Assembly (NCBI GenBank): GCA_009760855.2
Contig: WPIO01000042.1
Span: forward strand, 2,928,001 to 2,992,000
Direction: 5' to 3'
DNA: 64,000 bases
Source: Cristatella mucedo
Lineage: Eukaryota; Bryozoa; Phylactolaemata; Cristatellidae
Below, piece by piece: positions 55,736 to 64,000 of this stretch. Numbering within the stretch: position 1 is the first letter of the stretch; each line of letters starts with the position of its first letter. The notes below the pieces were generated by a model, which saw only the letters and a list, made by a program, of their open reading frames with translations, did no database searches and was not told where the DNA came from. A program made the position numbers and the translations under genes.

Positions 55736-56510
55736 CTAATCAAAAATTGTGCTACAGCTTTTTGATACCTGCCGATATTAGTGGGTTTGTAAATGAATGA
55801 CCAAGCCAAAGCCTGTAAAAAATTGCGTACTGATATTGGTACCTTGCGGATAAACTCCATTGTCTTAGTACAAATTGAGTAATTCATCATTCTACCTAAC
55901 ACGTACATACTCAAGTGCATCTAAGACTGGATTGTTAAATGTCCGTTCACCAGGTTTCACTTTCCTCTTACATTTATTTTAAGGTCGATTGGTAAACGGC
56001 CACGCGGTAGCCGGTTGTACGCTGAATAAATTTTAGCAAGGAATTATAACAATCCAAGAACAATATAACTCTTTGCACGTTCCCCATGTCTCAGTTAGGA
56101 ACATTCTTCACTCAGCTGAATGCTGGGAATTCTTCCTGGTCAGTATTTGTACGACAGGGCTTCCTCAGCCATTTCAAATTTTACTCTATAGTCATGACAA
56201 ATCTCCAGAGTGGAATAAACATCGGAAGCACATGCTGAGTGCTGAAAGACTGGCTTGGGAGCTTAAGGAAGCCTCGCAACGGTAATTTGGGAGGTCGACG
56301 TCCATCTGCATAGCTGCAACCATCTTCAGCTTCTCAATGCTACTCTTATTGTATTTTCAAGAACCTTCCACATTGTTGCTCAATATGTCTAATTTGTGCT
56401 TCAGACGTTCTGCGGCGCTGCCACTTACCAATAATAACAATTGTAATAATAATATTTTGATAATACATTTGTATAGCGTCCTCAAAGAACTGAATCTCTT
56501 TCTACGAAAC
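55736..56510. other. No gene seen
   Basis: No recognised exon. Near 56,440-56,512 a short antisense variant of the LINE-A 3' tail (ttgtatagcgtcctcaaag, ctctttctacgaaac) is present. Confidence 0.4.
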
Positions 56511-56930
56511 TTTACGGAAATCTTGCCCTATGTGTTAAAAGTTCGTTTGACTATTTAACCAGTCTTCATTTATAGTTTATTCTCACAATATCTTCATAAT
56601 TACCTCAGGCTTTCTCAAAGGATGCACTGCAATCGACTGTAACTCGCTGCTTGCTGGCCTACCGGCATGTGCAATCAGGAGCTTACAGCTGGTGCAAAAC
56701 TCTTTAGCTAGGCTTGTCCGTCGTGAGGGTTGAAGCTGCCACATCACACGACTTCTCGCCTACCTGCACTGGCTACCAGTCAAGCAGTAGATCGACTTCA
56801 AGATTTTGTCGCTCACTTTTAGGTCTCTTTATTCTTCGGCTCGAGCCTACCCGTCAGATCTACTCCCCCACCAGGCCAAGCATCGTACCACCCGCTTTTC
56901 GGAGTCTCACTGTTTATCACACTGTTTATG
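56511..56930 (+). pseudogene. LINE-A C-terminal fragment
   Basis: Matches the SLLAGLPACAI to HQAKHRTTRF region with an unusual lead-in (aaatcttgccctatgtg to ctttctcaaagg) that recurs at 63,335-63,450, so both copies derive from one rearranged parent. It is out of frame with the RT that follows, although an open frame happens to run across the junction. Confidence 0.75.
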
Positions 56931-58300
56931 CTCTTCTTGTTTTGCTCGATCTTTCGGCAGCTTTTGATACCATCGATCACAAAGTACTTCTAGAGCGCCT
57001 CTCATCTCGCCTGGGCATCACTGGCACTGCTCTGCAGTGGTTCAGGTCCTATGTCAGTGGGAGACTCCAGAGTGTTGACGTGAATGGACAAAGATCATCT
57101 GAAGTACCTCTAAAATATGGAGTACCTCAGGGCTCTGTGCTAGGTCCGGTCCTTTTCACCGTTTATACTCTCCCTCTCGCTGATGTGATTGCCAAGCACA
57201 ATCTAGGCTTTCACTTCTATGCGGATGACACTCAGTTGTACCTTTGCTTTGATCCCTCCCAGCCTTCGAGCACCTCAAATTCTCTCAACTCACTTGCTGC
57301 ATGCATTGATGACATCCGATCATGGATGGCAGCAAATTTTCTAAAACTAAACGATGATAAAACTAACTTACTAGTTATGGGCAAACCTAGTGTTATTCAG
57401 AAATTGGAAAGGCTGACTTTCAAAATTGGCTCTGCCAGCATATCTCCAGTTGCATCAGCTCGAAATCTAGGTGTCATATTCCAAAGCGACCTCTCGTTAG
57501 ACGACCACATCAGCTCCACAGTCAAATCAGCCTATTTTCAGCTTCATAACATTGCTAAAATTAGGGCTTGTTTAGATAAGGATACCACGTCCAAGTTGGT
57601 CCATGCATTCGTGACATCTCGTCTCGACTTCTGCAACTCACTGCTTACTGGCCTACCAGCATGTGCGATCAGGCGATTGCAGCTGGTGCAAAACTCTGCA
57701 GCTAGGCTTGTCTGTCGTGAGCGTCGCAGTTGCCACATTACTCCACTTCTCGCCGACCTGCACTGGTTACCAGTCAAGCAACGGATTGACTTCAAGGTTT
57801 TGTCGCTCACTTTTAGGTCTCTTCATTCTATGGCTCCAGCCTATCTTTCAGAGATACTACCCCATCAGGCAAAGCATCGTACCACTCGCTTTTCGGAATC
57901 CAACAGTCTAGAAATACCTCGTACAAACCTTAAATCCTTTGGAGACCGTGCATTTAGCTCGTATGCTCCCACAGCCTGGAACTCCCTCCCGACCTGCATC
58001 AGAACATCCCCTGACCTGACCACATTTAAAAGAAACTTAAAAACACACCTATTTAGGACAGCATTTAGTGGGTCCTTGTGATTCGTCCTCGATGTGCTTA
58101 TGCGTGCTGACACTGTTCATGCTGCCACTAACCACATTTGCATGCCGACCCAGTGCATGTAACCCCTAACCATGTTATTCATTGTGTTTGTTTTTCAAGC
58201 ATGATTTTACTTACTATTCTATTGCGTATCACTTTGCAGCAAATGTAAAGCGCCTAGAAAGAGATTAAGTTCTCTGAGGGCGCTTTATCAAGTGCAATAT
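56931..58300 (+). pseudogene. LINE-A, longest intact RT frame in the window
   Basis: About 380 uninterrupted codons from LLVLLDLSAAFDTIDHK through [20 protein letters not shown] (near 57,217), the thumb, the C-terminal domain and the natural stop at 58,081, then a complete 3' UTR, stem-loop and ATT tail. It lacks the endonuclease and RT fingers, so it cannot act alone. The intact frame suggests a recent insertion. The 5' end joins another LINE-A fragment at 56,931. Confidence 0.9.
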
Positions 58301-58309
58301 TATTATTAT

Positions 58310-58600
58310 AATCAATACCTCGTACAAACCTCAAATCCTGTGGAGGCCGTGCATTTAGTTTGTATGCTCGCAAAACCTGGAACTCACTCCCGACTTGCGT
58401 CACGAGATCCCCTGACTTGATCATATTTAAAAAGAACTTTAAAACGCACCTATGTATGACATCATTTAATGGGTCCCTGTGATTCGTCCTTGATGTGCTT
58501 ATGTGTGCTGACACTTCGCTGGCTGCCACTAACCACACTTGCATGCTGATCCTGTGCATGTCACCCCTAACGATGTTATTCATGATGTTTAGCAAGATAA
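58310..58600 (+). mobile_element. LINE-A 3' end fragment
   Basis: From the ACAAACCTCAAATCC codons to the 3' UTR (catgctgatcctgtgcatg, aacgatgttattcatgatg), cut before the stem-loop. Confidence 0.8.
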
Positions 58601-58905
58601 ATTTGTATAGCATCCTCAAAGAACTGAATCTCTTTCTACGAAACTTTACAGATGCTGCATAGAACGCATAACCAAATTATTGATGGCCACATCCGCAAGC
58701 AGCAGGCTTAGTGTAAGCAGGTACATGCACACGTAGAACGAATCACAAAGACCTACCAATGCTGCAATAAACAAGTGCTTTTTAAGTTTGTAAATGCCAT
58801 CGTGTGACGTCAGGGGACTTCGTAGCGTGCGTCAGTAGTGAGTTCCAGGCTTCGAGAGCACACGTGCTATAGGCACGGTCTCCTAAGGTTTTGAGGTTCG
58901 TATGA
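58601..58905 (-). mobile_element. LINE-A variant 3' end, antisense
   Basis: Minus strand: last codons (cctcaaaaccttaggagac, ctggaactcactactgacg), variant 3' UTR, and a tail with gtaaagtttcgtagaaagag / ctttgaggatgctatac. The stem-loop differs from the main family. Confidence 0.65.
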
Positions 58906-59238
58906 AGTAACGCCGCCTAGGATACTTATTACTGTACTTATGGGTGTTGGCCGTCGTAATCGCTGTTTTACTTTTGGTGAGTCCATTTCCGTTTGACTTT
59001 CAATTTTGAACTTGCTTTTCGTTGTTTACGTTTGTGCTTCAGAAGCTTTCGAGTGTGATCTTTGCTGGAGTCACTAACCGAGGGGATGCTGGACTGATAT
59101 GCTCCATTCCGGCCTGCCGGCCGGGCGGCGCCTGCCGCAACGCCACTGACGACCCCTCGGCTTCTTCGGTTCATCGAACGGCGGTGCCTGGAGCTCACAC
59201 GGCTGTGAGCTCAAACCCTCCATCAGTAGTCGACGGCC

Positions 59239-60930
59239 GTGCCTCGCAGAGTCTCGTCCCGACCCCGGCCAGCCCAACCCCGACCAGCCCAACCCCGGCC
59301 AGCCCAACCCCGGCCAGCCCAACCCCGGTCAGCCCAACCCCGGCCAGCCCAACCCCGGCCAGCCCAACCCCGGCCAGCCCAACCCCGGCCAGCCCAACCC
59401 CGGCCAGCCCAACCCCGGCCAGCCCCACCCCCGGCCAGCCCAACCCCGGCCAGCCCAACCCCGGCCAGCCCAACCCCCGGCCAGCCCAACCCCGGCCAGC
59501 CCAACCCCGGCCAGCCCAACCCCGGCCAGCCCAACCCCGGCCAGCCCAACCCCGGCCAGCCCAACCCCGGCCAGCCCAACCCCGGCCCGCCCAACCCCCC
59601 GGCCAGCCCAACCCCGGCCAGCCCAACCCCGGCCAGCCCAACCCCGGCCAGCCCAACCCCGGCCAGCCCAACCCCGGCCAGCCCAACCCCGGCCAGCCCC
59701 CCCGGCCAGCCCACCCCGGCCAGCCCAACCCCGGCCAGCCCAACCCCGGCCAGCCCAACCCCGGCCAGCCCAACCCCGGCCAGCCCAACCCCGGCCAGCC
59801 CAACCCCGGCCAGCCCAACCCCGGCCAGCCCAACCCCGGCCAGCCGCTCGGCAGGCCAGGCAGTGGATGGCTTCGTGACCCCTGCCAAGAGCCAACGCTC
59901 TCTTCTAGCTGCCGTGCCGAGCCCACAGGCTAATGAGCCTGCCGGCCGCCCCCGAGTCGGGGCTCCGCCTCCTGGCCCAATTAAGGCGGACCGCAGAGGT
60001 GCTGGAGCCCTGGCGGGGCATCCAGCCGGCCCTGTGAACTACGCCGCTGCTGCCCGGGCTTCGGCCCCTTTCCGGGCCTATGCCGCCACAGCCAGCAGCT
60101 CCGACTCTCGCCCTCGCCCTAACCATGTCGAGGTGCCCCTCCCCCGGAGCTTGTCCACCCGTGACTTCTTACTGGCCATCCAGGCCCTGCACAGAGACAC
60201 AATTCAACGGGTGAAGATCACCCGGCAGCCCACTGCTGAGGCTGGGGCTATGATCACGCTTCGCTGCCAATCCCCGGATCAAGCTCAGGCTCTTGCGCAG
60301 CAGCTAGCTGCCCAATTCCCGGGCTGTAGATTCCTGGGGGACCGGCACATAATCGTGACGGTGGACGACGTCGACATTGACTCGACGGAGGACACCATCT
60401 CCTCGACCCTGCGCCACTTCGGCCAGGTGTTCCACATCTCCACACCGCGTCTCTACGACACTTACCCCTCTGACCGTAGAGTGGTTGAAATGATCGTAGA
60501 CCGGCCAATCCCCCCAGTGCTCTCCATTGATGGCACTGCCTGTCGTGTGCGCTACCCGGGCCAACCCCCAGCGTGCACCAACTGCGGCTCTGCCGATCAC
60601 GATTACCCCAGATGCCCTGCCCACCGCTGCTGGCGGTGCAAAGCTCTGGGCCACATCCGCTCGGCCTGCACTGTCCCCCAACGCTTCGCGAGGTTCAGTC
60701 GGTCCGGGCACTTCGCCCGCGACTGCTCCGCCCCGGCCGAGCAGCCAGAGGCAGAGTTACCCCTGGCTGGCTCCCCCCCACCTTGGCCCCCACCGCAAGC
60801 ACCCGCCCCCTTGGCCCAAGGCCCGGCTCCGCCGGCGCCTATCTCGACGGCGGCCCCACAGGCGGCTGCAGCTCCCCACGTGGACCCCCCACTGAGCCTG
60901 ACGTCCCTTCCTGCGGAGATTGCTCGCTAG
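59239..60930 (+). CDS. Gag-like zinc-knuckle ORF with repeat-encoded N-terminus
   Basis: Open through the minisatellite (RPAQP, ASPTP and GQPNP runs in turn) and then about 360 unique residues ending in TAG. No ATG defines the start, and the frame upstream of the repeat is a different one. The unique part has an RNA-binding-like fold region (VKITRQPTAEAGAMITL, HIIVTVDDVDI, RRVVEMIVD), followed by CCHC knuckles: CTNCGSADHDYPRC (from 60,574) and CWRCKALGHIRSAC (from 60,628). A third knuckle, FARFSRSGHFARDC, has Phe at both leading cysteine positions. The tail is Pro/Ala-rich. Probably the nucleic-acid-binding ORF1 or N-terminal part of the element. Confidence 0.65.
   Translation: MPRRVSSRPRPAQPRPAQPRPAQPRPAQPRSAQPRPAQPRPAQPRPAQPRPAQPRPAQPRPAPPPASPTPASPTPASPTPGQPNPGQPNPGQPNPGQPNPGQPNPGQPNPGQPNPGPPNPPASPTPASPTPASPTPASPTPASPTPASPTPASPPGQPTPASPTPASPTPASPTPASPTPASPTPASPTPASPTPASPTPASRSAGQAVDGFVTPAKSQRSLLAAVPSPQANEPAGRPRVGAPPPGPIKADRRGAGALAGHPAGPVNYAAAARASAPFRAYAATASSSDSRPRPNHVEVPLPRSLSTRDFLLAIQALHRDTIQRVKITRQPTAEAGAMITLRCQSPDQAQALAQQLAAQFPGCRFLGDRHIIVTVDDVDIDSTEDTISSTLRHFGQVFHISTPRLYDTYPSDRRVVEMIVDRPIPPVLSIDGTACRVRYPGQPPACTNCGSADHDYPRCPAHRCWRCKALGHIRSACTVPQRFARFSRSGHFARDCSAPAEQPEAELPLAGSPPPWPPPQAPAPLAQGPAPPAPISTAAPQAAAAPHVDPPLSLTSLPAEIAR
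59262..59848. repeat. 15-bp GC minisatellite, about 39 units
   Basis: Tandem gccagcccaaccccg with occasional one- or two-base indels (for example near 59,424, 59,475, 59,597 and 59,698). It reads ASPTP, GQPNP or RPAQP on the plus strand and GWPGL, GLAGV or GRGWA on the minus strand, with no stop in any frame. Confidence 0.97.
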
Positions 60931-61369
60931 TTCGACTCGCCGTTCTCCGAGGGCCCGTCGGGTGTGACCAGCATCCTGACTGCAGACCAGCATGTCGACA
61001 GCTCCGCCACCTCCCGCTCGCCCACCTCCCCCCTCCCCCGGCCCTGGCTCTGCCGGACAGTGCCCCACTGTTGAGCCAGCTCGAGGAGCCGGTCTCCTCG
61101 CCGGATTCACCCGTGGCAGGACCCTCGGTTTCCTGGCTTAACTTTCCCTCCCCCTGCACTTGCCCCCGCAAGGCCCCTGCCCGAACCAATCCCCTTTCCC
61201 TGTTCCCACTGAACTGTTCCTACCCTCTCCTCCGACCGAAGCAAAGGCCCTCAAGTGCAGGGCGAAAAGCCTTGCCGCGAAGAAGCCACAGGAAGATAGG
61301 GCAGGCTTGCGACTCCCTCACGAGGGACATCAACCTTCTCAAGGCCTGCCTCCTCGCCCCGTGGCCAAA

Positions 61370-62633
61370 GCTCGACGCCCCTGCGGACGTTCCTGCTCCA
61401 GCGGCTCGACTACCTCTGCCTCATGGTCACCCGGGCAGCTCTGAAGCCGGCCGACAAAGCACTGGTCGACCTGTGCCGCTCCGCGAGCGGCCTGGCACGC
61501 ATTGCATCCGCTCACTTCCCGTTCGCTCTGCGAGGCCTCGTCCGCTTCTGGCGAAACGCCGCCATCCTGCGCGCGACCCAAGCCTGCAGATGCTTAGCTC
61601 GCCGGACAGGTCCGTGTCGGACACCGCTCGCCACCGTCTCGACAGGGCCATCGCCTTAGCCGGCGGAACGCCTGGCTCTGAAGATGAGCCTGCCCGCTTC
61701 CTCAGCCCGGCGGTCGTAGGCCCCGGAAACAGGGTCGGCCCGGCTTCGCTCTGGGCCCAGGCTTGAAAGTGCCTGATCAGCCTACGAGCCCGCCTCGACC
61801 TGACCGGCGACGTGTTGACGGTGGCCGTCACGGACCTCGAAGCGCTGGGACACACCATCGTTCCACGCTTCATGGTGTCCAAGCTCTGCAAGTTCGCTCG
61901 CCGGACTGAGGGCAGAGCCTGGGCCGAACAGCCCCAACAAGGCAGGGTCAGTCGCTGCTTGGCGACGGACCCGTTCGAAACCCATAGCCACTTTATCGTT
62001 CCGCGTGGCGCTTTGCCTTCCACTCGAGCCTTGACGTGCTTCCGGTTCGCTCGGCGATCTCGAGCTCGCTTCCCGGGGTGCAAACCAGCTGCCGGGTGTG
62101 TGGCTACTCGCATGAGTCAGCCTGCCATGTGCTGAGCCACTGCCGACCTATGCTGTACGCCATCACAGCCCGCCACAACACCGTCCTTGGCCGTCTGATT
62201 GCCGCTCTATCTGAGCGCCTGCGACACCTCGTGGCCATAGGGCGATGCCACCCCACCGCCGGCGGGCCGCCCCTGAAGCCGGACCCCATCATCGACAACG
62301 GCTCGGCGGCGGTCATCGTCGACGTCACGATCCCGTTTGACAACGACGCCGACGAGCTCTTCGTCGCGGCCCGCGAGAAAGTGGGCAAATACGGACATCG
62401 CCAACGCCCTGCTCTCTGGCGGCCACAGGTCGGCGGTGGTGAGGCCGTTCGTCATCGGCGCATTCGGCAGCTGGTTCCCGGGAAATGAGGACTGCCTCGC
62501 TGACCTCGGCATTCCGCGGCACTTCGGCGGCTCTGCGTATTGGACGAAATTTCCGGGTCCGAGACCGTGTGGACCCTGTTCCGAAGCCGCGAGTCGCAGG
62601 TCGCCGGTCAGGGTATCCGGGAATAACATGTAA
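61370..62633 (+). pseudogene. RT thumb, CCHC and restriction-like endonuclease region
   Basis: Readable across shifting frames: RLDYLCLMV thumb-like start (about 61,408), QMLSSPDRSVSDTARHRLD, WAEQPQQGRVSRCLATDP, FVR-like FRFARRSRARFP, a knuckle CRVCGYSHESACHVLSHC (from 62,090), RHNTVLGRLI, KPDPIIDNGSAAVIVDVTIPFD (PD...D; from 62,276), AREKVGKY, and after a frameshift VVRPFVIGAFGSWFPGNE (from 62,439). This order matches the C-terminus of R2/NeSL-type LINE proteins, whose endonuclease nicks the target DNA. At least three frame changes make it a pseudogene. Confidence 0.65.
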
Positions 62634-62660
62634 ATACATCCAGGTTCTTAATAAATCGTT

Positions 62661-63170
62661 CAACCTGGAGATGGCTCCCTGGCTCCGTCAGCTTAGAGAG
62701 TAGATCAACTATATAGTGCATTGACTCAGTTTGAAACGTCACCCATTTGCGCAGGTACGTTTTGAGTTAAGGCACTGCAGTCGATTGCAACGCCCCGGTC
62801 CAACAGCGAAATCTGCAGGGCCCGGTGGGCGAGGTGCGACGAAGTGAGAAAGAACCCCCCCCCCCACATACTGGTGCTAATTGGCGGCTGCTTTGGCGCC
62901 AGCGGGAGGGCTTCGTACATGCATCTGCCGAATGGTTGCAGGCGTCGGTCGGCAGCTCCTGAGTGGAGGAAGGAAGAGAGAAGAGATGACTGCGTCCGCA
63001 CAAAGGCCTGCAGACCAGCTAAAAGTCCGGACCGCGAGAAGTTGGGGGACAGTACCCCAGCGGCGTTTTGTCGGCTATTCTGCCATCACGACGAATGATC
63101 GATGTTGCCGAGAATCACCTAGGCACGTGTAGTTTGCTCATTGGGTGGACGGAGAGTCTGAGTCCGGTTG
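62661..63170. other. No gene seen
   Basis: Contains a 9-C run near 62,857. Short frames on both strands have no recognisable domain. Confidence 0.35.
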
Positions 63171-63171
63171 G

Positions 63172-63290
63172 GGGCTGGGTACCAGGTCTTGACCCGGGGT
63201 AAGGAGCACGCCTTCCATGACCCATGTCGTAGGTTTCAGTCGTGTAGCCGGCGATCCTTTATTGTCACTGCAAGAGGTGGTGATAGCCAC
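63172..63290 (+). mobile_element. SINE-2-related fragment
   Basis: A tRNA-like region with weak boxes, then the SINE-2 tail gcgatcctttattgtcactgc, aagaggtggtgatagcc. Degraded. Confidence 0.5.
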
Positions 63291-63299
63291 GCCCGAAAA

Positions 63300-64000
63300 T
63301 TAGATGCAATCCATAGCAATCCTCAAAAAGACAGGAAATCTTGCCCTGTGTGCTAAAAGTTCGATTGACTATTTAATCAGTCTTCATTTATAGTTTCTTC
63401 GCACAATCTCATTGTAATTACCTCAGGCTTTCTCATAAGATGCACTGCGATCGACTGTAACTCACTGCTTGCAGGATTACAGTACGCGATTACAGCTCGT
63501 GCAAAACTCTTGAAGCTAGACTTGTCTGTCGTGAGCGTCGAAGTTGCCACATCACACGACTTCTCGCCTACCTGCACTGGCTACTAGTCAAGCAGTGGAT
63601 CGACTTCGAGATTCTGTTGCTCAGTTTTAGATCCCTTCATTCTTCGGATCCCGCCTACCCATCAGATCTACTCCCCCACCAAGCCAAGCATCGTACCACC
63701 CGCTTTGCGGAGTCTCACTGTTTATCAATACCTCGTAAAAACCTCATATGTTTTGGAGACCGTGCATTTAGTTTCTACTCTCTCAAAGCCTGGAACTCAC
63801 TCCCGACTTATGTCACGACATCCCTTGACTTGACATATTTAAAAAGAACTTTAAAACGCACCTTTGTATGACAGCATTTAGTGGGTCATTGTGATTAGTC
63901 CTCTATGCGTTTTTGCTGGCTGACACTTCGCATGCTGCCACTAACCACATTTGCATGCTGATCCTGTGCATGTTACCCCTAACGATGTTATTCATGATGT
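63300..64000 (+). pseudogene. LINE-A C-terminal fragment running off the window
   Basis: Same lead-in as 56,511 (aaatcttgccctgtgtgc, ctcaggctttctcat), then the HHVRRHITRL-like region with breaks, an open 84-codon stretch at 63,617-63,871 (LPHQAKHRTTRF, AWNSLPTYVTTSLDL), and 3' UTR up to the window end. Confidence 0.82.

Larger units (their letters stand above)
58906..62660 (+). mobile_element. R2-superfamily-like LINE, RT core missing
   Basis: GC-rich element with a leader (58,906-59,260), a 15-bp minisatellite, a gag-like zinc-knuckle ORF, a proline-rich link, and a C-terminal RT-thumb plus restriction-like-endonuclease region, ending after 62,633 with AATAAA near 62,651. The C-terminal layout (knuckle, then PD...D...K) is that of the site-specific R2/NeSL-type LINEs, unlike the AP-endonuclease LINE-A. 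RT palm motifs are absent. Target-site duplications were not identified. Confidence 0.65.

Noticed and set aside
59195-59926. Long glycine/tryptophan-rich minus-strand frames of 188-243 codons
   Set aside because: They are the reverse reading of the 15-bp minisatellite, which has no stop in any frame; no unique coding sequence supports them.

Overview
This window is animal nuclear DNA, probably from an invertebrate. There are no operons or bacterial ribosome sites. The visible coding pieces are short exons bounded by GT...AG introns, and most of the sequence is retrotransposon debris. The debris comes from two EN/RT-type LINE families, two tRNA-derived SINE families, a hAT transposase remnant and a GC-rich LINE with a restriction-like endonuclease. 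No intact autonomous element is present, and I cannot name the species.

Layout. Positions 1-14,703 (copy A) and 36,424-55,115 (copy B) are two forward-oriented copies of one block. Copy A is cut by the window edge. Both carry the same order: an LTR-like leader, LINE-A tails, SINE-1, a LINE-A RT ruin with a SINE-1 inside it, a (CT)n tract, two LINE-B RT pseudogenes, then a small unit with CARD-like exons. In copy A this unit is followed head-to-tail by a longer sister unit (U2, 14,706-21,655). U2 keeps about 1.9 kb and 0.9 kb segments that the shorter unit (U1) has lost. Positions 21.7-36.4 kb hold LINE-A copies (including the most complete one, 24.0-26.6 kb, and an endonuclease-bearing antisense one, 31.1-33.3 kb), two CpG-rich islands, a hAT ruin on the minus strand, a solo-LTR-like insert and nested LINE-B/LINE-A tails. 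Positions 55.1-58.9 kb hold more LINE-A, with the longest uninterrupted RT reading frame in the window. Positions 58.9-62.7 kb hold a GC-rich R2-superfamily-like element with a 15-bp minisatellite, a gag-like zinc-knuckle ORF and a C-terminal endonuclease region but no RT core. The window ends inside another LINE-A fragment.

The most interesting non-transposon content is the CARD-like exon family. CARD-beta is split over two exons by a phase-0 intron and occurs three times. CARD-alpha, of which only the second half is recognised, also occurs three times. All copies keep open frames at compatible splice sites. Size changes in the first beta exon are 48 and 12 bp, both multiples of three. Almost all codon differences between the short and long units change the amino acid. 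CARD domains mediate assembly of innate-immune and cell-death complexes in animals, so a duplicating, fast-changing CARD locus fits an immune-type gene family. Full gene models need transcripts, since upstream exons and promoters are only guessed at.

Names used here: LINE-A (3' tail hairpin plus ATT repeats), LINE-B (ACATT-repeat tail), SINE-1 (shares the LINE-A tail), SINE-2 (different tail), U1/U2 (short and long CARD units).
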